The notes beneath the pieces were generated by a model that had not been told where the DNA came from, ran no database searches, and saw only the letters and a program-made list of their open reading frames with translations. From Tectiglobus sp965215755 (GTDB taxonomy: Bacteria > Pseudomonadota > Alphaproteobacteria > Rhizobiales > Hyphomicrobiaceae): 64,000 nucleotides of DNA. The stretch lies in NCBI GenBank assembly GCA_965215755.1, contig OZ244119.1:4278001-4342000 (forward strand). Reading direction: 5' to 3'. Positions 55,859 through 64,000 of this stretch are shown in pieces; the first letter of the stretch is position 1, and every line of letters begins with the position of its first letter. A program made the position numbers and the translations under genes.

Positions 55859-57876
55859 GAAATGCGCTCCAGAATAAGGCAACCCAGTTCATCCGGGCGG
55901 GCTGACCAGCCAGGTGGGATGATTGTTGCCGTGCTTGGCTCTTCGATGATCGCAGGACCATTCACAGACGAACCCAACGACAATGCCTTGCGATTGTGCA
56001 GCGGTGTATTCAGCTGGGCACCCGCAAAAACGCAGGCCCGCTCAGACGTCTGGCTCGGTCCACCATCGCGATCCGCTCCTGCCGAACCCACAAGCTCGGG
56101 CTTCTCCGAAACGCCCCAGGCAGCCAAACGATAACTCACAATTTCACTGCCGCCATCGGGGGCAGAGCCGTAACGAGCAGCATAGACTTCACGAAACGCT
56201 TGATCGATTGGTTTTGGGTCGGGGTTATCGAGATTGACCGGCACACTTAATTCAAATGCCTGACCGATATATCGCATATCGAGGCTCCCCTCGAGACGGG
56301 TTGCACTCGCGGCAAAGCCGGCCTCCGCAAGTTCTGATAACCCTGCCTGTGTCAGTTCCGTCAGAACCTGCTTGATGTCGCCCGCCGAGGTCGTTTCCGT
56401 CTGGGAAACTTTTGTACGGACGAAGTCCCGTCGGACGTCTGCGACCAACAGACCAAAGGCGGAGAAGTTTGCCGGCATGGGCGGGATTAATACGGTCGAC
56501 ATGCCAAGCTCTTCTGCAATCGCAGTGGCATGCAAGGGACCGGCACCGCCATACGCCATCAAGACAAAGTCGCGGGGATCGAGACCGCGCATCACTGAGA
56601 TTTCCTTGATCGCAGCCGTCATATTGACGACGGCAATGCGAATAACCCCTTCGGCCATGGTGTGGCGCTGTAGCTTGACTTCGCCGGCGAGCCGGTCGAT
56701 CGACTCAGCGGCCAATTGCTCGTTCAGTTCCAAACCACCGCCAGCGGATGACTTGGACGCCAGTCGACCAAGAACAAGGTTTGCATCAGTTACCGTTGGT
56801 TCTTCACCGCCGCGTCCATAACAAGCAGGACCGGGAACGGCGCCGGCCGAGCGCGGCCCAACACGCAGGATCTGACCGTTGTCATAGGATGCAATGCTCC
56901 CTCCGCCTGCGCCGACCGTGTTGATATCGACTTGCTGCACCTTGACTGGAAACGCGCCCAACTTGCCTGTGTTGGTCATTGTGAATGCCCCATCACGCAA
57001 CAGACAGACGTCGGTCGACGTCCCGCCCATATCGCACGTGATGAGGTTTGGGTACCCTGCAGCCTTACCGATGAATTGAGCTGCGATAACACCAGCAGCA
57101 GGTCCGGACAACATCGACAGCACAGGCAGTCGTTCAATCTGGTGATCCGGCAACGTTCCGCCGCTTGACGTCATGATGGCAACGTCGGATCGGCATCCGA
57201 CATCGCGCAGCCGTTCCCGGAGACTGGCGAGGTAGCGACGCATGCGCGGGGCCACATAGGCACTCAGAGCGGTGGTTGAAAATCTCTCGTGTTCACGATA
57301 CTCCGGCAACACGTCCGAGGATGTTGTGACGGTGACATTGGGCAGTGCTGCTTTCAGAATCTCAGCGCTGCGCTGCTCGTGGTCAGAGTTCGCATAGGAA
57401 TGTAGATAACAGACAGCTATGGACTCACAGCCATTGTCCGCGAGTATTGTCGCGGCTGACTGCACCATCGCTTCATCCAAAGCGGTGACGACGTTGCCGC
57501 TGACATCGAGACGCTCTCGAATTTGATAACATCGATCTCGAGGAACGATTGGTTCCGGTGCAGTGGCCTTAATGTTGTACATCAATGTCCGGTTGCCGCG
57601 TCCTGTGATCAGGATATCACGATGGCCTTCGGTTACGAGCACTGCAATGTCAGCACCGGATCGTTCGAGCGCGGTATTCGTTGCCACCGTCGAACCATGT
57701 GCCACACGTTCCAGGGTTGATGGATCAATGCCGAGCGACTTGATGCCATCAATGATGCCGCGCGATTGGTCATCTGGTGTCGATGGAACTTTGCCAAGCG
57801 ATATTGTCTTGCTCGCAGGGTCGTAGATGACGAGGTCTGTAAACGTCCCCCCAACGTCAATACCTAACCACAACAA
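55855..57876 (-). CDS. HyuA family protein, second copy
   Basis: 673 residues. ASKHA motifs IDVGGTFTDLV, HGSTVATNTALE and CDMGGTSTDVCLL are intact. It forms an ATP-dependent pair with the adjacent HyuB. The start is TTG 57876 with GAGAGG 9 bases upstream. It is preceded by the sulfatase gene 49 bases away and overlaps hyuB by 4, so translational coupling is likely. Confidence 0.9.
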   Translation of the reverse strand: MLWLGIDVGGTFTDLVIYDPASKTISLGKVPSTPDDQSRGIIDGIKSLGIDPSTLERVAHGSTVATNTALERSGADIAVLVTEGHRDILITGRGNRTLMYNIKATAPEPIVPRDRCYQIRERLDVSGNVVTALDEAMVQSAATILADNGCESIAVCYLHSYANSDHEQRSAEILKAALPNVTVTTSSDVLPEYREHERFSTTALSAYVAPRMRRYLASLRERLRDVGCRSDVAIMTSSGGTLPDHQIERLPVLSMLSGPAAGVIAAQFIGKAAGYPNLITCDMGGTSTDVCLLRDGAFTMTNTGKLGAFPVKVQQVDINTVGAGGGSIASYDNGQILRVGPRSAGAVPGPACYGRGGEEPTVTDANLVLGRLASKSSAGGGLELNEQLAAESIDRLAGEVKLQRHTMAEGVIRIAVVNMTAAIKEISVMRGLDPRDFVLMAYGGAGPLHATAIAEELGMSTVLIPPMPANFSAFGLLVADVRRDFVRTKVSQTETTSAGDIKQVLTELTQAGLSELAEAGFAASATRLEGSLDMRYIGQAFELSVPVNLDNPDPKPIDQAFREVYAARYGSAPDGGSEIVSYRLAAWGVSEKPELVGSAGADRDGGPSQTSERACVFAGAQLNTPLHNRKALSLGSSVNGPAIIEEPSTATIIPPGWSARPDELGCLILERIS

Positions 57877-57925
57877 TTCTCTGGTCCTCTCACATACGGA
57901 AACCCTTAGCGCTCAAGCTCAACGC

Positions 57926-59452
57926 TCAGACCGGCGCGATTTTCTCAAGCGGAACGGAACGTCCTTCAGGCAAATTGGCCTTGAGCTCTGCCACAAGTTC
58001 ATCACGCACTGGCTGGTGTTTCGGGTCACTCCACATATTCCGCCACTGATGCGGATCATCTTTCAGATTGTAGAGTTCACCCTCGCTACCGTCGTACCGG
58101 TTAGTCTCACCGTAAGCAGTGACGAGATAGTCGTCATTCACCATCGTCTCCATGACGATGTCATTGCCATCATAGCTATCGATCCACTCAGTGGTGATGG
58201 TGTCACGCATCGCGCACTGCTGGGTTGCTGGGAGCACTTGGCCCTGCATCCATGACGGGGTTTCCAGCCCGGCCGCCTGCATGATCGTTGGAGCAATATC
58301 GACGTGACCGACAGGCGCTCTGACTTCGCTGCTCGTAATACTGGCACTTGGAGCGGGCCGCCAGATCAAAGGGACATGCGTCAGGGCATCGACGTGGTAG
58401 GGACCCTTGAACAACATCCCAAAGTCACCCTGCAGTTCGCCGTGATCCGTGGTGTAGAAGATATCTGTCTCGTCGTCCCACTGGCGCTGCCGCACGAAAT
58501 CCCAAACCAATCCGACGGCATCGTCGATGAGTTCATTCTTAGCATGCACAACAGCATTGACTTCACGGATATGGTCGGCCGTCGTTTCGGCCGGTACGTA
58601 ATCTGGAGGCACCTCGAAATTCAGCCGCGCTTCGCCTTTATACCAGGCCAGCCAGTGCCAGGGCTTGGTTCGGAGCACCTCTTCACAGGCCTCCCTACTA
58701 CCGGGATATCCTGGAGGTAATGGCAGTTCGCGCCAATCAAACCTAGCCTTTGCTTCATTCGGAACATCCCAGGGATGATGCGGGTCCGGAAAGCTCATCC
58801 AGCAGAACCAGTCCTCATCGTCATTCCGTTCATTGAGCCACGCAATGGCTCTGTCAGCTGTCCAGTGCGTGTGATAACGCTCAATGTCGATCGGATTGTT
58901 TGCGACCTGCGGAGCGCCGGTGTCACCGCCGCCTAGAGCACTTGGCTGGCCATCGCGCGTATACTCGTGGAAACCGGCGACATCATCTGGATGTGTTTCC
59001 GCCAGCCACTTGGGATAGTGAAAGAGTGATCGTCCTGCGCGGCCGGTATGACCACTCAGTTCCATGCGATCGAATCCACGATGGGGTCCGAAGCTATCCT
59101 GCCCCGCCGCAACATTCTCGAAATAATCTTTCGTGGCATGCGGTTCGAAATGTGCCTTTCCAATCAGCGCGGTCGCATAACCATTTTTCTTGAGTTCATG
59201 GGCAACACTTGGATGGTCGGCCGGCAACGGGATACCGTTTGACGTAACCCCGTGCATACGCACGTACTGGCCTGTCAGAATGGTACAACGCGCTGGCATA
59301 CAGACCGCGCACTGATTGCGGGCCTGATGGTAATTGATGCCTGTCCGCGCGAGCCGGTCAATGTTCGGGGTTTTGGCGAACTCTCCGCCATTACACCCCA
59401 AACCATCGTAACGCTGCTGATCTGTTGTGATCAGGAGTATCTTGCGTCCCAT
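57926..59452 (-). CDS. type I sulfatase
   Basis: 508 residues. The formylglycine motif C-x-P-x-R is CMPAR in CAVCMPARCTILTGQ near residue 50, the metal Asp pair is in TTDQQRYDGLG, and TTDHGELQGDFGM supplies the second metal site. It hydrolyses a sulfate ester or, in the phosphonate-hydrolase branch, a phosphonate monoester. It needs a formylglycine-generating enzyme, absent from this window. It lies between the aminotransferase and hyuA genes, 49 bases from each. Confidence 0.91.
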   Translation of the reverse strand: MGRKILLITTDQQRYDGLGCNGGEFAKTPNIDRLARTGINYHQARNQCAVCMPARCTILTGQYVRMHGVTSNGIPLPADHPSVAHELKKNGYATALIGKAHFEPHATKDYFENVAAGQDSFGPHRGFDRMELSGHTGRAGRSLFHYPKWLAETHPDDVAGFHEYTRDGQPSALGGGDTGAPQVANNPIDIERYHTHWTADRAIAWLNERNDDEDWFCWMSFPDPHHPWDVPNEAKARFDWRELPLPPGYPGSREACEEVLRTKPWHWLAWYKGEARLNFEVPPDYVPAETTADHIREVNAVVHAKNELIDDAVGLVWDFVRQRQWDDETDIFYTTDHGELQGDFGMLFKGPYHVDALTHVPLIWRPAPSASITSSEVRAPVGHVDIAPTIMQAAGLETPSWMQGQVLPATQQCAMRDTITTEWIDSYDGNDIVMETMVNDDYLVTAYGETNRYDGSEGELYNLKDDPHQWRNMWSDPKHQPVRDELVAELKANLPEGRSVPLEKIAPV

Positions 59453-59501
59453 TCGCCCTACCTAAATGTCTCGATGATCCAATAGCAGCCCGACCAGCTG
59501 A

Positions 59502-60875
59502 TCAGTGCCTTGCAACTACCGACCATGTCTCATCAAGTGCCGTTTTCAGGCGCCGCGCCAACTCGCTCAATTCATCGGATGTGATGATCTGTGGCGGTGA
59601 AAACGCAATTCGGTTCCCAACCAGGCGCAGAATGAGACCACTCTTGCGAGCGTTGGCAGCGAGTGTGCCCATGACATCGATCTCAGCTGGAAACATCTCG
59701 CGTGTGGCTTTGTCTTTGACAACTTCCAGCGCACCAATCAGGCCGACACCGCGGAACTCACCAATCAGAGGATGATCCTCGAGAGCTTGCATCTCGGAAA
59801 TGAAGGTCGGCTCGATCTTCTTGATGTGTCCAACAATATCTATTTCGTCGTAGATCTTGAGGGTTTCGAGAGCCACAGCAGTGGTCACGGGATGACCCGC
59901 ATAGGTATAACCATGCGCAAGATGACCGACTTTGTCGCTCTGGATCATCAATGCCTGGAAGATGCGTTCATTCATCAGCAAAGCCGAGATGGGTTGCAAT
60001 CCCGCCGACAGGGCTTTGGCGCACGAGATCATATCTGGTTCCAGATTGTAGGTTTGTGAGCCCCACATGTTGCCGGTGCGTCCGAAACCGCAGATGACTT
60101 CGTCTGCTATAAAAAGGATGTCGTACTTCTTCAAAACGGCCTGGATTTTCTCAAAATACCCTTCCGGAGGCAGTACTGCGCCGCCAGCCCCCATGACCGG
60201 TTCCGCCCAGAAAGCTGCAACTGTTTCCGGCCCCTCTTCTATGATGAGTTTTTCCAGGGCATCCGCCATACGTGTTGAGAATTCCTGCTCCGTCTCACCG
60301 TCCTGTTGGTTGCGATAGTAGTTAGGGAATTCCGTATGCCGGAATCGATCAAATGGCAGGCCGCTCTCCTGATGCATGTCAGGCTTGCCGGATATACTGG
60401 ACGAGGTACAGGTTGAGCCATGGTATCCCATTTTGCGGCCGATAATCTTGAGACGCTCAGGCTTGCCCATGGCGTGCCAATAGTACCAGACAACCTTCAC
60501 CGCGGTGTCGTTCGCCTCGGATCCTGAGCATTGAAAGAAGACCTTCGACATCGGAACGGGTGCGATCTCGAGAAGCTTGGCTGCCAATTCGATCGCCGTT
60601 TCATTCGATGCGTCGCGGTAGATGTGATAGTAGCCAACCTTGCACATCTGGTCGTAGGCGACCTGGGCCAAGCGCTCCACGCCGAAGCCCAGTGACGCGC
60701 ACCAAAGCCCCGCAGCTGCTTCGAGATACTCGTTGCCCTCATCATCATAAACAAAAATGCCCTTCCCTCGCGTCATGATGGTTGGGCCATTTTCAACAAA
60801 GTGCCGGAGGTTGGACTGCGGATGCACCAGGCTGGCCTGATCGAGTGCTCGCAGGCTGTTGGGCAATTGCGACAT
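59502..60875 (-). CDS. class III (omega) aminotransferase
   Basis: 457 residues. PLP-binding Lys is in SCAKALSAG near residue 290, preceded by ADEVICGFGRTG; FFQCSGSEANDTAVK lies near residue 115. This is the beta-alanine/omega-amino-acid:pyruvate transaminase type. ATG 60875 with AAAGGA upstream. First gene of the five-gene minus-strand operon, and in front of an ATP-dependent lactam/hydantoin-opening pair, so it may deaminate the ring-opened amino acid. Confidence 0.92.
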   Translation of the reverse strand: MSQLPNSLRALDQASLVHPQSNLRHFVENGPTIMTRGKGIFVYDDEGNEYLEAAAGLWCASLGFGVERLAQVAYDQMCKVGYYHIYRDASNETAIELAAKLLEIAPVPMSKVFFQCSGSEANDTAVKVVWYYWHAMGKPERLKIIGRKMGYHGSTCTSSSISGKPDMHQESGLPFDRFRHTEFPNYYRNQQDGETEQEFSTRMADALEKLIIEEGPETVAAFWAEPVMGAGGAVLPPEGYFEKIQAVLKKYDILFIADEVICGFGRTGNMWGSQTYNLEPDMISCAKALSAGLQPISALLMNERIFQALMIQSDKVGHLAHGYTYAGHPVTTAVALETLKIYDEIDIVGHIKKIEPTFISEMQALEDHPLIGEFRGVGLIGALEVVKDKATREMFPAEIDVMGTLAANARKSGLILRLVGNRIAFSPPQIITSDELSELARRLKTALDETWSVVARH

Positions 60876-61039
60876 GGGACATTCCTTTCGGTGCAATCAT
60901 CTCGAGTATCGGCGATCAGAAAATCACCAAAATCAGGGCGCGGCAATGGCCCATCCCGCACGAGATTTCATGATCCGATCGCTGGTGTGATGGTTTGCAA
61001 TTGTGCGAGGGTGACGATCAGATTAATCCGAGGCGGTTA

Positions 61040-62026
61040 ATGTCAGAAACATACGAAGACGCCATCTTAATTGATGGCTTGGTGATAGCCCGGTTCTCTC
61101 GAGCCATATTTGAGGACATGCGCAAGGGGGGAATTACGGCCGCCAATTGCACCTGCTGTGTGTGGGATGATTTTCAGTCCACGATGGCGAATATCGCTCG
61201 ATGGAAGCACTGGTTTGATGAACACAGCGATCTGATCCTTCAGGTCCATACCGTTGATGATATACGCAGAGCTAAATCAGAGGGACGCGTCGGCGTCATT
61301 CTAGGCTGGCAGAACACCAGTGGCATCGGAAATGATCTCAGAAATCTCATCCTGTTTCGAGATCTTGGCGTCCGCGTTATGCAGCTGACGTACAACACGC
61401 AGAACCTCGTTGGTGCCGGCTGCTGGGAAAGCCATGACGGCGGGTTGAGTGACTTCGGCCGACATGTCGTCGAGGAAATGAACCGGCTCGGTATTCTGGT
61501 TGATCTCTCGCACGTGGGCCCTAAGACCAGCGATGACGCGATCAAACACTCCAAGGTGCCGGTGGCCTACACGCATTGCTGTCCAATGCTGAAAAAGCAT
61601 GCACGCAACAAGACGGACGATCAGCTCAAGACGATTGCCAATGCTGGCGGATTTGTCGGGTACGCCAGTTACACGCCTTTTCTGCCCAAAGGCGAAGAGA
61701 GTACGCTCGACGATTGTGTTGCCGGCATGGACTATGTGATCAATCTCGTTGGCGAAAAGAACGTCGGGATTGGGACGGACTGGGTTCAGGATCAAGACAT
61801 TGCATTCTTCAACTATTTATCCTCAGACAAAGGCATCGGCCGAGCAACGGCAACACCGCATAAGAGCGTCCCGAAAATGCCGAAGGGTCTGGAAACACTC
61901 GGCGACTTTCGCAACTTCATTCCCGCGATGCAGCGCGCAGGTTGGAGTGAAACAAAGATCCGCGGTGTGCTTGGAGAAAACTGGTTGAGATTTCTTGGAG
62001 ACGTCTGGGCTTCCAGGTCGGCATGA
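61040..62026 (+). CDS. M19 (renal dipeptidase-like) hydrolase, divergent subfamily, second copy
   Basis: 328 residues. VDLSHVG, YTHCC, RNKTDDQL and GIGTDW match the C-terminal His, His, Arg and Asp of the M19 barrel. The N-terminal HxD motif is absent: DGLVIARF occupies the DGHND position, and VILGWQN replaces the bridging-Glu EGG segment. Closely parallels the paralogue at 11283. ATG 61040 has CGAGG upstream. It is divergent from the aminotransferase operon and followed 46 bases on by an EamA transporter. Confidence 0.86.
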   Translation: MSETYEDAILIDGLVIARFSRAIFEDMRKGGITAANCTCCVWDDFQSTMANIARWKHWFDEHSDLILQVHTVDDIRRAKSEGRVGVILGWQNTSGIGNDLRNLILFRDLGVRVMQLTYNTQNLVGAGCWESHDGGLSDFGRHVVEEMNRLGILVDLSHVGPKTSDDAIKHSKVPVAYTHCCPMLKKHARNKTDDQLKTIANAGGFVGYASYTPFLPKGEESTLDDCVAGMDYVINLVGEKNVGIGTDWVQDQDIAFFNYLSSDKGIGRATATPHKSVPKMPKGLETLGDFRNFIPAMQRAGWSETKIRGVLGENWLRFLGDVWASRSA

Positions 62027-62072
62027 GTGATGGCGTTGCGTGCTCCATCGGCTGACGCGGCGAGCATTTTTA

Positions 62073-63059
62073 ATGACCGATGATAGCTTGAGTGACCAGC
62101 CATCGCGCCTCGTCCAAACCGGACCAGCAATCCTTTGCATGTTGGGCAGCGTTCTACTTCTGACATGCAATGATACGATTGTGAAATCACTCAGCAGTCA
62201 TTATCCAACCGGGCAACTGCTATTTCTTCGCGGACTATGCGTCTGGCCATGGATCATTGGACTAGCACTCTGGTACGGTGGTTTGCATACCATCAAAGTC
62301 AAAAGCTTCGATGGCCAGATCTTGCGCAGTTGCTGCGTGATTGCGAGCGCATTCCTCTTCGTTGCGGGATTGCGTGTTCTGCCTCTGGCTGAAACAGTTG
62401 CTGCCGCATTCACCGGTCCGCTTTTTATCACAGCGCTTGCTCCGCTCATGCTCGGTGAGCGTGTAGGCTGGCGGCGATGGCTTGCCGTCTGTGTTGGCTT
62501 CGGTGGCGCACTTTTTATGATCCGACCTGGCACAGATGCTCTGCAACTAGCGGTCTTGTTTCCACTTGCGTCAGCATTTTGTGCTGGGCTGCGCGATGTC
62601 ATTACGCGTCGGATTGCTCAAACCGAATCTCCGGTTGCAGTGCTCGCCGTTGCAACCGCTGCTGTTATGCTGGCAGGTTGCGTGACCTTGCCGTTCGCCT
62701 GGGTTGACGTCCAGATAGATCACATCTGGCGATTTGCCCTCAGTGGCGCTGTGATTGCGCCGGCGCAACTGCTGATGATCGAAGCCTTTCGGCGTGGCGA
62801 GGCCGCCGTTGTTGCCCCGTTCAAGTACACATCGTTGATCTGGGCGCTAATTATGGGATTCTTGGTGTTTGGCGACTTCCCAGACACATGGACACTGATT
62901 GGCGCAGCCATCATTATGTCTGCCGGGCTCTACGTGTTGCATCGTGAAACTCTACTCAGGCGCCGCCAAGACCACCAAGAACCTTCTGGTCGCATTCGAT
63001 CTATATCCAACGGTGATCCTCGAGATCGCAAAGCAACCTTCACCAATCTCTCAAACTGA
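62073..63059 (+). CDS. EamA/DMT-superfamily transporter
   Basis: 328 residues with about ten membrane segments, from ILCMLGSVLLLTCNDTIV to LIGAAIIMSAGLYVL. Two EamA repeats are apparent. The family exports or imports metabolites; direction cannot be read. Start is taken as ATG 62073; GTG 62040 is possible. It lies between the M19-like gene and the amidase, apparently co-transcribed. Confidence 0.88.
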   Translation: MTDDSLSDQPSRLVQTGPAILCMLGSVLLLTCNDTIVKSLSSHYPTGQLLFLRGLCVWPWIIGLALWYGGLHTIKVKSFDGQILRSCCVIASAFLFVAGLRVLPLAETVAAAFTGPLFITALAPLMLGERVGWRRWLAVCVGFGGALFMIRPGTDALQLAVLFPLASAFCAGLRDVITRRIAQTESPVAVLAVATAAVMLAGCVTLPFAWVDVQIDHIWRFALSGAVIAPAQLLMIEAFRRGEAAVVAPFKYTSLIWALIMGFLVFGDFPDTWTLIGAAIIMSAGLYVLHRETLLRRRQDHQEPSGRIRSISNGDPRDRKATFTNLSN

Positions 63060-63070
63060 AAGGTCAACCC

Positions 63071-64000
63071 GTGACGAAACTCAATGAACTGACTGCCACG
63101 GATGCAGCTGCTCAAATGGCCTCCGGCGAAATCACAGCCGTTCAGCTTGTCCAGGCCTGTCTTGACCGGATATCAGAGCGTGAAGATGACGTTCAAGCCT
63201 GGGTCTATCTCGACCCGGACCACGCCCTTGCGCAAGCCAGAGCCGCCGATGATGCGCGCAAGAGTGGAATGGGTGTCGGTCCGCTTCACGGTCTACCGGT
63301 TGGTATCAAGGATATTATCGACACGGCTGACATGCCAACCCAGAACGGATCTCCGATTTTCGCCGGTCGCCGCACTAATCATGATGCTGCCTGTGTCGCC
63401 GCTCTACGGGCCGCTGGTGCAATCATTATGGGCAAGACCGTCACGACAGAGTTAGCCAATCTCAGTCCGAACAAGACTCGCAATCCGCACAATCTTGAGC
63501 ACACGCCTGGCGGCTCGTCATCCGGGTCAGGCGCGGGCGTCGCAGATTTTCACATCCCCTTAGCACTCGGTACTCAGACCGGTGGGTCCGTGATACGGCC
63601 TGCCTCATTTAATGGCATCTACGGGCTTAAACCGACGCTTGGACTGATCCCGCGCGGTGGTGTCTTATTGCAATCGCACATGCTGGACACACTCGGCACA
63701 TATGGGCGCTCACTCGACGATCTCGCGTTGCTGACCGATACGCTTTCCATCTACGATCCTGAGGATGCGCAAAGTCACGCTGGCAGTCGCGGTAGCCTGA
63801 CCGACATGCTGAATCAGAAGCCCCCTCACACTCCACGGTTGGCCTTCCTGCGAACCCCTGCCTGGGATCACGCTGAGCCCAATGCCCAGAAGGCAATTGA
63901 GGAAGTGGCCGCGTCATTGGGTGCTCAATGCACAGCTGAGAACCTTCCCGAACCGTTCGACAACATTATCGATCTACACCTTACGGTTATGGGTGCTGAG
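63071..64000 (+). CDS. amidase-signature hydrolase, C-terminus cut by window end
   Basis: 310 codons visible, starting GTG at 63071, 12 bases after the EamA stop, with AAAGG upstream. VGIKDIIDT (Lys), GGSSSGSGAGVA (cis-Ser) and TQTGGSVIRPAS (nucleophile Ser) show a complete triad. It would hydrolyse a carboxamide. It is the second amidase in the window and shares the arrangement hydrolase-transporter-amidase with its neighbours. Confidence 0.9.
   Translation, partial: MTKLNELTATDAAAQMASGEITAVQLVQACLDRISEREDDVQAWVYLDPDHALAQARAADDARKSGMGVGPLHGLPVGIKDIIDTADMPTQNGSPIFAGRRTNHDAACVAALRAAGAIIMGKTVTTELANLSPNKTRNPHNLEHTPGGSSSGSGAGVADFHIPLALGTQTGGSVIRPASFNGIYGLKPTLGLIPRGGVLLQSHMLDTLGTYGRSLDDLALLTDTLSIYDPEDAQSHAGSRGSLTDMLNQKPPHTPRLAFLRTPAWDHAEPNAQKAIEEVAASLGAQCTAENLPEPFDNIIDLHLTVMGAE

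Overview
The window reads as the chromosome of an aerobic, heterotrophic alphaproteobacterium. The main evidence is a complete cbb3 oxidase operon in the order ccoNOQP-ccoGHIS, with hemN divergent from it and an FNR/FixK-type box between them. Many accessory catabolic genes resemble those of marine Rhodobacterales or Rhizobiales-like genomes, but the genus cannot be fixed from sequence alone. By eye I see no rRNA, tRNA, insertion sequence, integrase or CRISPR array. Coding density is high and most genes have recognisable ribosome binding sites.

Layout. (1) 1-218 is the start of a small secreted protein on the minus strand, cut by the window edge. (2) 0.3-13.4 kb is a catabolic cluster: three short-chain dehydrogenases, a MarR regulator with a perfect palindromic operator, a PhyH-type dioxygenase, a 3-hydroxyisobutyrate-dehydrogenase-like enzyme, an acyl-CoA synthetase, a beta-propeller-like protein, an alpha/beta hydrolase, a Rieske oxygenase, an M19 dipeptidase-like hydrolase and a nitronate monooxygenase-like flavoprotein. 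No importer lies with it. (3) 13.5-23.1 kb is the cbb3 oxidase operon (including ccoQ and ccoS, both under 60 residues) and hemN, followed by a DUF2189 membrane protein. (4) 24.0-26.4 kb holds an SMP-30-like protein, a BadI/MenB-type crotonase and, divergently, a MaoC hydratase. (5) 26.5-33.7 kb is an accessory stretch of small genes: an XRE regulator, a GNAT-like protein, a PAS-like protein, a phage-type DNA methyltransferase, an NTF2-like protein, a LabA/NYN protein, a small secreted protein, a thioredoxin-fold protein and a degenerate patatin.

(6) 33.8-51.7 kb holds an M20 peptidase, a methyltransferase, malate synthase G, a first HyuA/HyuB pair, an amidase, a YheT-like hydrolase, a TauD-type dioxygenase and a GMC oxidoreductase flanking a 22-bp perfect inverted repeat, a PcaB/adenylosuccinate-lyase family enzyme, a DUF1194 protein and a MATE exporter. 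(7) 51.7-64 kb is an apparent five-gene minus-strand operon (class III aminotransferase, sulfatase, HyuA, HyuB, iron-sulfur flavoprotein). Divergent from it run an M19-like hydrolase, an EamA transporter and an amidase cut by the window end.

Working view: regions 2, 6 and 7 look like peripheral pathways for small amide, lactam or carboxylate substrates. HyuAB, amidases and M19/M20 hydrolases would open or cleave amide bonds, the aminotransferase and dehydrogenases would process the products, and malate synthase G would serve glyoxylate assimilation. The most unusual items are two divergent M19 paralogues with altered metal sites, a HyuB with an added C-terminal barrel-like domain next to an omega-aminotransferase, an SDR without its catalytic tyrosine, a patatin that has lost its active site, and the 22-bp palindrome.
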